From NCBI GenBank assembly GCA_903888345.1, contig CAISTG010000003.1:1-33852 (forward strand): a DNA stretch of 33,852 nt, written 5' to 3'. Shown here piece after piece: positions 26,067-33,852 of this stretch (the first letter of the stretch is position 1; each line of letters starts with the position of its first letter). The DNA is from Candidatus Buchananbacteria bacterium (GTDB lineage Bacteria; Patescibacteriota; Patescibacteriia; 2-01-FULL-39-33). The translations under genes and the position numbers were made by a program. The notes beneath the pieces were generated by a model. It worked only from the letters and a program-made list of their open reading frames with translations, ran no database searches and was not told where the DNA came from.

Positions 26067-28151
26067 ATGAAATATAAATTTTTAATCAGCGCTTGTTTTC
26101 TGGCTATCGGCTTAATTTTGCCACTGGCTTCTTTTGCGACGCAGATTGATTCAGCGTCGGTTAGTGGTTTGATCGGTTATTGGGGGTTTGAGGAGGCGAC
26201 TGGGACGACGGCGTTTGATTATTCTGGTAACCAAAAAGACGCCACGTTGGTGGCGACTACTTGGGTGGCAGGCAAAAGAGGTAAGGCACTAAATTTTAAT
26301 GGCACGAGCGCTTCTGCGTCCGCCCCCTTAACTTTGACTGGCGCCACCAAATTTACTCTGAGTGGGTGGGTCAAAAAGAGCGCTACTAATAAACAGATGA
26401 GTTTTGGAATGTTGAATGGGGCATTAGAGCGCGCCGAAATCGTTTGGTATACTGACGGGTCGCTTTACGGAGAAGTCGGCGCGACGCAAGATATCTGGGG
26501 GAAAAAGGCAGTGACTAATGACACTAAATGGCATTTTATTTCTTTTGTCTATGACGGCGCCGGCGCCACAAATGCGGATAAAGTAAAACTCTATTTTGAT
26601 GGTACTCCGCAATCATCTTTGACTTTTAGTGGAACGATTGCTTCTTCGGTCACTTGCACCAGCACGCTATCAATAGGAGTCAGAAACACTGGTTATTCGA
26701 GCGGTCTGATTGACGAAGTGCGTGTTTATAATCGGGCCCTCTCCTCGGCAGAAATTGCGTCTATTTATAATACTGGCGTGGCCAAGATCAATGCGGAGCC
26801 GGCTCTCAAAAAAAATAATCTGGATGCCGGTTTGGTTGGATATTATACAATGGATAACCAGGATATCAATTGGACAACTGGAAAAATTATTGATAAGTCG
26901 GGGACGACGACCACCCTCGCCTCACTGATTGGTTTAGTTGGTGCGACTTCGACTGCTGTTGGCAAAATTGGACAAGCGATAAATTTGATTACTTCTAGTA
27001 CTTATATTGTTGCTCCGCCGGTTCAAATTGGCGCTAATAAAACCGTCAGTACTTGGATTTATCAACAAGGAACGACCAATGTCTATGCGCCTTTAGTAGA
27101 ACAGGGCGGAGGTGGCGTCTATGGCAATTTTCGACTTATTAAATATGGTAGTAGAGTCGGGTTTGGTTATGATAATAATGTCGATAATTTTTATACGACC
27201 ACCGGGGGATTGGGTACGCTCAAGAAATGGGTTCATGTTGTCGGAGTATATGATGGTACGTCGGTAAAGATATATATTAATGGAACATTAAATACATCTT
27301 CGCAATCGCTGGGAAATTACGGACCCTGGGGTACTAATACTTTAAATATTGGTTTTCGGCCTTATACCGATATTGTTGGTGGCTGGAATGGTTTAATCGA
27401 TGACACTCGCATTTATAACCGCGCCTTATCGGCAACTGAAGTTAAACAGCTTTACAATCAAGGCGCTGGCACCAAAGTTAATGCGGCGCCGGCGGTCAAG
27501 CCACTGACACTCGACTCCGGTTTAGTCGGTTATTGGACGATGAATAATCAAGACATCAATTGGCGTAATTTGACGATGACGGATAAGTCGGGTAACGGCA
27601 ACACCGGCACTCTCGTGTCGATGCCAACCTCGACGTCGCCAGTGGTGGGCAAAGTGGGACAGGCACTGAAGTTTTATGGCGGTAGTTCATATATTAACGC
27701 TGGGGCTGGTCAAAGTTTACAAATAACCGGCGATATTACTGTGGCTGCTTGGGTTAAGACATTTGGGGATACTGGTATAACTCAAGAAATTGTTAGTAAG
27801 AATAACTCCACTGATTATGAGCTTTTACTGGTTGCGGGGTTGACGCCACGTTTTTACACTGGCCAGAATGTTAATGAGGCGGCGGCAAATGGAAAAATTT
27901 TGGTTCCAAATAAATGGACACATATTGTTGGCGTTCATAACAGCTTAGGAACAATGATTTATGTTGATGGTCTTAGAGGTACTGATGCAAGTATTCCGGC
28001 GCCAATTACTGACAATAGCACGGGTGTTCATATTGGAAATAGAGCTACTGATAATTCTAGACCGTTTAATGGCTTGATTGATGAAGTAAAAGTTTATAAT
28101 CGCGCGCTCTCGGCCGCGGAAGTTAAGCAATTATATAATCAGGGGAAGTAG
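26067..28151 (+). CDS. Secreted protein with three LamG/concanavalin-like domains, paralogue of 948-3203
   Basis: Signal peptide MKYKFLISACFLAIGLILPLASFA; three LamG-like repeats with the same linkers (LDAGLVGYYTMDNQDINWTTGKIIDKSG; KPLTLDSGLVGYWTMNNQDINW). Confidence 0.85.
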   Translation: MKYKFLISACFLAIGLILPLASFATQIDSASVSGLIGYWGFEEATGTTAFDYSGNQKDATLVATTWVAGKRGKALNFNGTSASASAPLTLTGATKFTLSGWVKKSATNKQMSFGMLNGALERAEIVWYTDGSLYGEVGATQDIWGKKAVTNDTKWHFISFVYDGAGATNADKVKLYFDGTPQSSLTFSGTIASSVTCTSTLSIGVRNTGYSSGLIDEVRVYNRALSSAEIASIYNTGVAKINAEPALKKNNLDAGLVGYYTMDNQDINWTTGKIIDKSGTTTTLASLIGLVGATSTAVGKIGQAINLITSSTYIVAPPVQIGANKTVSTWIYQQGTTNVYAPLVEQGGGGVYGNFRLIKYGSRVGFGYDNNVDNFYTTTGGLGTLKKWVHVVGVYDGTSVKIYINGTLNTSSQSLGNYGPWGTNTLNIGFRPYTDIVGGWNGLIDDTRIYNRALSATEVKQLYNQGAGTKVNAAPAVKPLTLDSGLVGYWTMNNQDINWRNLTMTDKSGNGNTGTLVSMPTSTSPVVGKVGQALKFYGGSSYINAGAGQSLQITGDITVAAWVKTFGDTGITQEIVSKNNSTDYELLLVAGLTPRFYTGQNVNEAAANGKILVPNKWTHIVGVHNSLGTMIYVDGLRGTDASIPAPITDNSTGVHIGNRATDNSRPFNGLIDEVKVYNRALSAAEVKQLYNQGK

Positions 28152-28189
28152 TGGGTTTAGGGTTTCATTATTCGGGTGTTACTGGGGTG

Positions 28190-28213
28190 GATTCCCGCCT
28201 TCGCGGGAATGAC
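28190..28213. repeat. Short palindromic repeat, family C copy 1
   Basis: attcccgccttcgcgggaatgac. Confidence 0.75.
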
Positions 28214-28247
28214 GGGGAATTGACGGTAGTTAATTTTTAGAAAATAA

Positions 28248-28280
28248 AAAGCTCTTCCGGAGGGGAGAGCTTTGTTTTTT
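28248..28280. terminator. Terminator between convergent genes
   Basis: aaagctct-tccggagggg-agagcttt followed by gttttttt; A-rich on the other side. Confidence 0.75.
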
Positions 28281-28293
28281 TAATCTGAACCGA

Positions 28294-28929
28294 TTATTTT
28301 CCTTGGACGAACTTTTGGTAGAAAGGACGCAGGTCGCAGGCCTCGATTATCCGTGGATCATCGTTGGTCTTTTTGCCATTCAAGGTTACGTTTGCCACAT
28401 CTAACCAGTGTTCCAACTCCGCTTTGAGTTCAGGAGCGAAAGGCGAATCAAAATTTTGTTTTTCGGTGATCTTTTTATGTGCGCTGGCCGAGTCCTTAAA
28501 GGTGAAGGTAGCATAAGTAATGATGGTCAGTGGTTTTTCGCTCGGTTTATTGATAACCGATTGGCTATAACTGATTCGTAGCTCATAACTCTGCCCCTTA
28601 AACGATAGTAGCGACTTTTCACCGTCGCTCCAAGAAATCGTGACGCTGTAACGTCCTTCCTGTCGGCCCAATTCGCACCGATAAATTTCGGCGTCTTTGT
28701 TTTGTCGCAAACTAGTAATTGGTTCTGGCGTTGACTGGGGTTGGGTTCCTGTCTGCACGGGAATGACAGTGGACGGCGGTGCCGCTGTTGGTTTGTCAAC
28801 GGCGTGCTTGGACAAAACTTTGGCCCCGAGTTCGGACACTCTACCCAGTCTGGCATCATTCTGCGCGAGTGCGGTCGGTACCAGCAGCAAGCTAATCAGA
28901 CCAAAAATTAGCGCCCCTGTCTTCATCAT
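28294..28929 (-). CDS. Secreted hypothetical protein with repeat-derived peptide
   Basis: Signal peptide MMKTGALIFGLISLLLVPTALAQ; encodes STVIPVQTGTQPQ from an embedded family C repeat. Confidence 0.65.
   Translation of the reverse strand: MMKTGALIFGLISLLLVPTALAQNDARLGRVSELGAKVLSKHAVDKPTAAPPSTVIPVQTGTQPQSTPEPITSLRQNKDAEIYRCELGRQEGRYSVTISWSDGEKSLLSFKGQSYELRISYSQSVINKPSEKPLTIITYATFTFKDSASAHKKITEKQNFDSPFAPELKAELEHWLDVANVTLNGKKTNDDPRIIEACDLRPFYQKFVQGK
28744..28767. repeat. Family C palindromic repeat embedded in a CDS
   Basis: ggttcctgtctgcacgggaatgac; reverse strand gtcattcccgtgcagacaggaacc reads VIPVQTGT. Confidence 0.7.
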
Positions 28930-28977
28930 TTGTCTCCTCTGTGGTTGTGGAAGCGGTTAAGGTGCAACTGATTAAAT

Positions 28978-29006
28978 AGCCTAACAAGTAGCTGTCTAGT
29001 TGTCAA
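28978..29006 (-). promoter_or_regulatory. Sigma70-type promoter for 28294-28929
   Basis: Minus strand TTGACA (29006-29001), 17 nt, TAGGCT (28983-28978). Confidence 0.5.
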
Positions 29007-29027
29007 GTAATGCGGCGGTCGTCGAGC

Positions 29028-29056
29028 TTGACTATTATTAGAATAAATGTTAGAAT
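29028..29056 (+). promoter_or_regulatory. Sigma70-type promoter for the TIM-barrel gene
   Basis: TTGACT (29028-29033), 17 nt, TAGAAT (29051-29056). Confidence 0.7.
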
Positions 29057-29108
29057 AAGGCATAAATTAGTTCTTTTTAAACCAAATACAACTAACAGGA
29101 GCATACAA

Positions 29109-29843
29109 ATGAATCAGCAAACGAGCCAGGCTCGAGAACGACCGGTGGGATTTTCCACGGGCTGTCTCTATCGAAGTGTCGAGAATACTTATGCGCCGGA
29201 AACAGTACAGTTGCTCGCTCGGAAAAGTTCGGCGGCAATTGAAGTGATGTGCGCTTATCCCGATCATGTGTCGCGACTAGCCGCCATGATTCCAGCTTTG
29301 CAGGATTTTGACGTTAAGAGCGTCCATTTGCCAGTTCATACTCGTTACACCAACACTAAAGAAATTAGGTTGATGTTACGGGCGATTGAAAAGTTTTATC
29401 TGAAAATCGGTGCGAGCTTGGCGGTAATTCATCCGGATCTCGTCGATGATTGGCGAGTGTTCCAAGGACGCAAAATGTGTTTTGCGGTCGAAAATATGGA
29501 TTCGCGCAAAGGAAGTTTTAAGCAACCGGAAGAATTTGTGCAATTTTTTGCGCAACAGCCGGACTGGAAATTAGTGCTCGATATTAACCACTGCCATGCG
29601 CATGACAAGAGTTTGGCTTTGGCTGATGAATTTGTTGAGAGTTGCGGTGAACAGTTGGCGGAAATTCACATCAGCGGCGCTGGTGTCGATCTCTATCATC
29701 AACCGCTTTATCGTACGCGTCAAGCAAAGTTTATCGCCAAAATTCCGGCTGGATCTTGCCCGATAATTATTGAAAGCCCCTGTCATCCGTCAATGCTCGT
29801 GGTTGAACTTGCGTATATACGTCAGCGACTAAAGGGAGATTAA
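29109..29843 (+). CDS. Sugar phosphate isomerase/epimerase-like (xylose isomerase-like TIM barrel, AP2Ec superfamily)
   Basis: ATG 29109 with aggag upstream; FSTGCLYR, VMCAYPDH, VHLPVHTR, AVIHPDLVDDW, FAVENMDSRKGSF, LVLDINHCHAHD, EIHISGA, IIIESPC. Confidence 0.65.
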   Translation: MNQQTSQARERPVGFSTGCLYRSVENTYAPETVQLLARKSSAAIEVMCAYPDHVSRLAAMIPALQDFDVKSVHLPVHTRYTNTKEIRLMLRAIEKFYLKIGASLAVIHPDLVDDWRVFQGRKMCFAVENMDSRKGSFKQPEEFVQFFAQQPDWKLVLDINHCHAHDKSLALADEFVESCGEQLAEIHISGAGVDLYHQPLYRTRQAKFIAKIPAGSCPIIIESPCHPSMLVVELAYIRQRLKGD

Positions 29844-30082
29844 TGGTTATGAATAAGATATTGGAGACTGCTGGAAAAAAGTCCGCTCTACGTTTACGGT
29901 TTCTACTGATTTGTCAGTGGTCAATTATAGTATTAGCTTTAGTGGACTTAGTTTCTTCCTTTGATGGCTTTATGTTGCCAAGGGTGATAACGGTTGGTAT
30001 GATGGGATGTCTGGCCATAGTTTGCCTTGTTTCGCTCTTTTGTTTTATTACTAGTCTCTTTTGTAGCTTAATCAAGAAATAG
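29843..30082 (+). CDS. Small membrane protein (two TM segments)
   Basis: Overlaps upstream stop (TAATG); hydrophobic FLLICQWSIIVLALVDLV and GMMGCLAIVCLVSLFCFITSLF. Confidence 0.55.
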   Translation: MVMNKILETAGKKSALRLRFLLICQWSIIVLALVDLVSSFDGFMLPRVITVGMMGCLAIVCLVSLFCFITSLFCSLIKK

Positions 30083-30090
30083 AACCTTCA

Positions 30091-30113
30091 ACCGCAGTCC
30101 GCTGCGGTTTTTT
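30091..30113 (+). terminator. Rho-independent terminator
   Basis: accgcag-tccg-ctgcggt-ttttttt. Confidence 0.85.
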
Positions 30114-30160
30114 TAATCTCTATAATGTGATAAAATGGAGACAACAATAATTATTTTATT

Positions 30161-31654
30161 ATGTCTAAAAAAATTATCATTGTCGGCGCTGGTCCTGGCG
30201 GCTTAGCTTCGGGAATGTTACTCGCACACAAAGGCTTTGATGTCGAAATTTTTGAAAAGAATCCTGTGGTCGGGGGTCGCAATGGCTCAATACAATTAGG
30301 GGAGTATAAATTCGATATCGGTCCAACGTTCTTCATGATGGATTATGTGTTGCGCGAGATTTTTAAAACTACTGGTCGGGATTTAGAAGATTACGTGAAA
30401 CTTACGCGCTTGGATCCGATGTATAATTTGCATTTCGGCAGTCTAAATCAAGCGATTACTATTTTTTCTGATCGCGCCAAGATGAAAGCTGAATTGGCCC
30501 GTGTATTTCCGGGTGCTGAAAAGGGTTTAGACAAATTTTATCGTAAAGAAAAAACTCGTTTTGATCGTTTGATTCCGGTCTTGTCGCATCACAACAATAA
30601 TATTCTTGATGTTTTTAATTTTCGCACGATTCTGGCTTTGCCATCGTTTTCATTTGGTAAAAAGTTATATGATGTGATGGGTAATTATTTCAAACCAGAA
30701 TATGCGCGCTTGTCGTTTACATTCCAGTCAAAATATTTGGGCATGTCACCATGGGATTGTCCGGGCGCTTTTGCTTTAGTGCCATACACTGAACATCAAG
30801 ATGGCGTTTATCATCTCGAGGGTGGTTTATCACAGTCAACCGTAGCAATGGCTAAAGCCATTAAAGAAGACGGCGGAAAGATTCATTGCAGTACACCTGT
30901 TGCTTCGTTGTTGATTAAAAACAAAAAAATTTATGGTGTTAAATTAGCTGATGGTCGCGAAGTCTTGGCGGATAAGGTTATTGTTAATGCTGATTTTGGC
31001 TATACGATGAATAATTTAGTGCCTGCAGGTGCCGCTAGAAAATGGACGCCGAAAAAGTTAGCTAAAACTAAATTGTCCTGCTCGATATTTATGATGTATT
31101 TGGGTTTAAAGCGAACGACAACTTTACCCCATCACAGTATTTTATTTGCTAAGAATTATCGCCAGAATGTTGCTGATATTTTTTCTGGAAAATTAACTGA
31201 CAAGGATTTTTCGGTTTACGTTCGTGATGCTAGTAAGACCGATAAGACGTTGGCGCCGAAGGGCAAGACCGCTTTATATGTCTTAGTGCCGGTTGCCAAT
31301 AACCGCTCGGGCATTGATTGGGACAAAGTTAAAGGTAAAGTCAGAAAGCAAGCACTTAATATTCTGGCCACGGATTTTGGCTTGAAAGACATTGAGAAGG
31401 ATATTGAAGTTGAAAAAATTATTACACCAGCTGATTGGGAAAAGGATTATAATGTTTATGAGGGCGCGGTTTTTAATTTAGCGCACAATCTTAATCAGAT
31501 GATTTGGTTCCGACCCCACAATCGGTTTGAGGATTTTAAGAATTTGTATTTGACTGGCGGGGGAACGCATCCTGGAAGTGGCCTGCCCACGATTTATGAA
31601 TCCGGTCGGATTGCGGCTCGATTGATTTGTAAGGAATTTGGGGTGAAGTATTAA
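30161..31654 (+). CDS. Phytoene desaturase-like FAD-dependent oxidoreductase (CrtI/CrtN family)
   Basis: KKIIIVGAGPGGLASGMLLAHKGFDVEIFEKNPVVGGRNGSIQLGEYKFDIGPTFF; YHLEGGLSQSTVAMAKAIKEDGGKI; C-term LYLTGGGTHPGSGLPTIYESGRIAARLI. Confidence 0.85.
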   Translation: MSKKIIIVGAGPGGLASGMLLAHKGFDVEIFEKNPVVGGRNGSIQLGEYKFDIGPTFFMMDYVLREIFKTTGRDLEDYVKLTRLDPMYNLHFGSLNQAITIFSDRAKMKAELARVFPGAEKGLDKFYRKEKTRFDRLIPVLSHHNNNILDVFNFRTILALPSFSFGKKLYDVMGNYFKPEYARLSFTFQSKYLGMSPWDCPGAFALVPYTEHQDGVYHLEGGLSQSTVAMAKAIKEDGGKIHCSTPVASLLIKNKKIYGVKLADGREVLADKVIVNADFGYTMNNLVPAGAARKWTPKKLAKTKLSCSIFMMYLGLKRTTTLPHHSILFAKNYRQNVADIFSGKLTDKDFSVYVRDASKTDKTLAPKGKTALYVLVPVANNRSGIDWDKVKGKVRKQALNILATDFGLKDIEKDIEVEKIITPADWEKDYNVYEGAVFNLAHNLNQMIWFRPHNRFEDFKNLYLTGGGTHPGSGLPTIYESGRIAARLICKEFGVKY

Positions 31655-31676
31655 ATTTACTTTATTATATAAGCAG

Positions 31677-31701
31677 GTCATTCCTGCGAAGGCAGGAATC
31701 T
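31677..31701. repeat. Short palindromic repeat, family C copy 2
   Basis: gtcattcctgcgaaggcaggaatct. Confidence 0.75.
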
Positions 31702-31710
31702 GAGTCTTTC

Positions 31711-31775
31711 GTCATCCTGAACTGGCGAAGGATCTCATGGCTTAAGGGTGGGATCCTTCGTAAACTCAGGATGAC
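31711..31775. repeat. 65-bp palindromic element, family B copy 2
   Basis: gtcatcctgaactggcgaaggatctcatggcttaagggtgggatccttcgtaaactcaggatgac, same length and orientation as 25968-26032. Confidence 0.9.
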
Positions 31776-31794
31776 GTGATATTTAGAATAATAA

Positions 31795-31826
31795 AAAAGC
31801 GCCGTCCCGAATTTCGGGGCGGCGTT
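31795..31826 (-). terminator. Terminator of 31840-32766
   Basis: Minus strand cgccgccccg-aaat-tcgggacggcg followed by cttttttatt. Confidence 0.75.
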
Positions 31827-31839
31827 GTTGTATAAGGGA

Positions 31840-32766
31840 CTAGATTTGGTCGGGGTTGCCGTATTTGGCAATTATCTCGTGACGACGAGTTGCATCATTG
31901 ATTAAGTGATCATGGTGGGATTGTCGCAAAAGCCGCAGTGATTCGTCTAATGTCGCCTGGTTCTTGGGAAACATCAGGTGATTGATATCGCAAAGCTCAG
32001 TGTCGGCTTTGACTTTAGCTCTCTCCGCTTTGCATTTTTCTTTGTGCATGAATGTCATCTTTTCAATCAAAGGCAGAAAGGACAGATCAAAATGCCGTTC
32101 GCGCAGGATGATCTTGAGTGCTCGTTCCACTTGGATGAAATCTTCCGGATTATAATCGATGCGGAGTGCTTCTTCCTTCCTGAAAATGCCACTGTAATGG
32201 AAGATGGAGTTTAGCATCGCTTCAAGTAATTTTTTGATTTCCGGCAAAACTCCAAACAGGCCGTCTAGTTGCAGAATAATGCCCAATCGTTTAATTTGAG
32301 GATCGGGAGTTCTTGCATCAAAATGGAGGCCACGATTCAAACGACTGCAAATTGTTTTGACGATGTGGTTATCTCCGGCCATCAGCACTTCATGCTTTCC
32401 TTCAAGTAGGGCCAGGGCGAAGCGGATGGCGCGCAGGTTAGCGAGCGAGGAGCTACGCATAACATAGCCAGCTAAGACTTTAGGATAAAGGCACTCGTAA
32501 TGCCGGCGTTCATTATCCCTAAGAAAGACGATCAAGTCCTCCCATTCGTCGCATTCTTCCTGGTTGAAGGTCATCAGATCGCTATACGTATTAAAGCCGT
32601 TAATCGCGGCTTCGCGCAGTTCGTAGGCATTGTATTTGGAAAAAAAGTAGGGGAGTTTCAAGTGAGTGGCGCAACTCGGACGATCCAAGTATTCTTGGAG
32701 CATTTTGTTGTGCTGATAACTAGCTGGAAATGCTTTTCGGACTCGCTGAGGCACTGTTTGTTCCAT
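31840..32766 (-). CDS. Hypothetical protein, no family recognised
   Basis: 308-aa ORF, ATG with acaggag upstream, own promoter and terminator. Confidence 0.65.
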   Translation of the reverse strand: MEQTVPQRVRKAFPASYQHNKMLQEYLDRPSCATHLKLPYFFSKYNAYELREAAINGFNTYSDLMTFNQEECDEWEDLIVFLRDNERRHYECLYPKVLAGYVMRSSSLANLRAIRFALALLEGKHEVLMAGDNHIVKTICSRLNRGLHFDARTPDPQIKRLGIILQLDGLFGVLPEIKKLLEAMLNSIFHYSGIFRKEEALRIDYNPEDFIQVERALKIILRERHFDLSFLPLIEKMTFMHKEKCKAERAKVKADTELCDINHLMFPKNQATLDESLRLLRQSHHDHLINDATRRHEIIAKYGNPDQI

Positions 32767-32835
32767 AACTCTGGTCTCCTGTGTGTCCTGGTTCGGACGG
32801 TTGAAAGGAACATCCTGCCGGTTGGCATTGGCCTG

Positions 32836-32864
32836 ATAGTAGTCGAAATTAGTTCAATTGTCAA
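32836..32864 (-). promoter_or_regulatory. Sigma70-type promoter for 31840-32766
   Basis: Minus strand TTGACA (32864-32859), 17 nt, TACTAT (32841-32836). Confidence 0.75.
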
Positions 32865-32876
32865 GGAATTTGAATT

Positions 32877-32910
32877 AAAAAAAGCGCCGTCCCGGTAATG
32901 GGGCGGCGTC
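32877..32910 (-). terminator. Terminator of 32937-33515
   Basis: Minus strand gacgccgcccc-attac-cgggacggcg followed by ctttttttaatt. Confidence 0.75.
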
Positions 32911-32936
32911 TTGCAAGAAATGTGCATGTTCTGCTT

Positions 32937-33515
32937 TTAGCTGGTGGCAGAAGCCAGCGGTAGTGGTAACATCATAGAGATGTTATAGATCATCTTTTCA
33001 GCCAGTGCTCTCTCGCCAAAAGATCTCTCAACTCCGACTGCAACTATTTTGCCCTCTCCGCTTTCATCGGCAGCCAGGACACGAAAGTCGCAAGCCAACA
33101 GTTCAGAATCAGTTCTGGTGATGAAGACACCGACTAAGCCCAATGTTCCATCTTTGAGTGGCGCGGTATTGTTAGCGGCGAGTAGAGCGCCGGTTGCTTC
33201 ATCGGTAAGCTTGACCGTAATCCCATATTTCAGAAACTCGCCAATGAGGTTGGTTTCAAAACATGTTCTGCGGCCGTCACTCTTGCGGATGTAGACGTAA
33301 AACTTTTGCTGTTGCAGGTTTTTTAGGCGCCGTTCTTTGCGCTCTCCTTCGGCCAACATTGTAGCCTGCGCAATTTTGTTCATTAGATATGAATTCTCTG
33401 CTTCTTGTTTGCGCTTGGCTTTGGTGGCAGGCCAATAGAAAAATATAATGTAGAAGGTAATGCCAAGAATCATTGTACTAAGCAAAAACCAGCCCAACAT
33501 TGTTCCACTAAACAT
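32937..33515 (-). CDS. Hypothetical protein with N-terminal TM anchor
   Basis: MFSGTMLGWFLLSTMILGITFYIIFFYW; aaaaaggag upstream of ATG 33515 favours this start over GTG 33563. Confidence 0.6.
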   Translation of the reverse strand: MFSGTMLGWFLLSTMILGITFYIIFFYWPATKAKRKQEAENSYLMNKIAQATMLAEGERKERRLKNLQQQKFYVYIRKSDGRRTCFETNLIGEFLKYGITVKLTDEATGALLAANNTAPLKDGTLGLVGVFITRTDSELLACDFRVLAADESGEGKIVAVGVERSFGERALAEKMIYNISMMLPLPLASATS

Positions 33516-33680
33516 AAGCCTCGACTCCTTTTTTCCTATCCGATGCGAGAAATCTTCGTTCACTTAAAGTGAAGAGTTTTCTAGTTCAGATATGGATTCA
33601 GGCGCACTTTTTACAAAGTGCAGTTGCCATGATACTCGCATGGCCGAGAACCTTGGAGACGCTCTCCAAAAGTATTCATT

Positions 33681-33709
33681 ATAATATCATAGTTTAATAT
33701 AAATGTCAA
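33681..33709 (-). promoter_or_regulatory. Sigma70-type promoter for 32937-33515
   Basis: Minus strand TTGACA (33709-33704), exactly 17 nt, TATTAT (33686-33681). Confidence 0.8.
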
Positions 33710-33710
33710 G

Positions 33711-33852
33711 AATGTGTACAGTTAACATCAAAGGGTGACATTTTGGTAAGATAAGGGTGACACTGTTAACTCACCTAAACTTAGCAAAATATATGCCAGG
33801 ATCAAAGCTTAGCGCCCCTCAAGAAATAAGGTTCAGATGGTATCGTCAGGTC
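33711..33852 (+). mobile_element. Probable left end of an insertion sequence
   Basis: tgtgtacAGTTAACA...TGTTAACT inverted octamers enclosing two aagggtgaca direct repeats (33731, 33753), followed by start of an ORF running off the window. Confidence 0.45.
33793..33852 (+). CDS. N-terminus of a possible transposase (partial)
   Basis: MPGSKLSAPQEIRFRWYRQV, open to window end; compositional resemblance to HTH starts of integrase-core transposases. Confidence 0.4.
   Translation, partial: MPGSKLSAPQEIRFRWYRQV

Noticed and set aside
32500-32898. 132-aa plus-strand ORF antisense to 31840-32766
   Set aside because: Lies opposite a gene with its own promoter, Shine-Dalgarno site and terminator; no recognisable domain.
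1-33852. tRNA or rRNA genes
   Set aside because: No cloverleaf with GGTTCRA-type T-loop or rRNA core sequence noticed on either strand by eye; tRNAscan would be needed to be sure.

Overview
AT-rich bacterial window, probably Patescibacteria/CPR-like (inferred from gene content only), dominated by a cell-surface protein island of about 27 kb (912-28151). It contains two paralogous triple-LamG secreted proteins at the ends; a 1.8 kaa GLUG/InlB-like repeat protein with a C-terminal peptidoglycan-binding domain; a tightly packed minus-strand operon of one dockerin-bearing FN3 protein and two membrane-anchored cohesin-like proteins; and a 4304-aa secreted fibre-like protein with about 40 V-G-I-G-T repeats, three YadA-head-like blocks and a Peptidase_S74-type chaperone domain. 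The right third has a DUF-like secreted protein, a TIM-barrel isomerase-like protein, a small membrane protein, a phytoene-desaturase-like FAD enzyme, two orphan proteins and, at the edge, what looks like the left end of an insertion sequence. Three families of short palindromic repeats are scattered through the right two-thirds. Two of them are inside coding frames: one supplies the last 17 residues and the stop codon of the 4304-aa protein, another encodes VIPVQTGTQ in a secreted protein. Domain calls are by eye from motifs; no database search was run.
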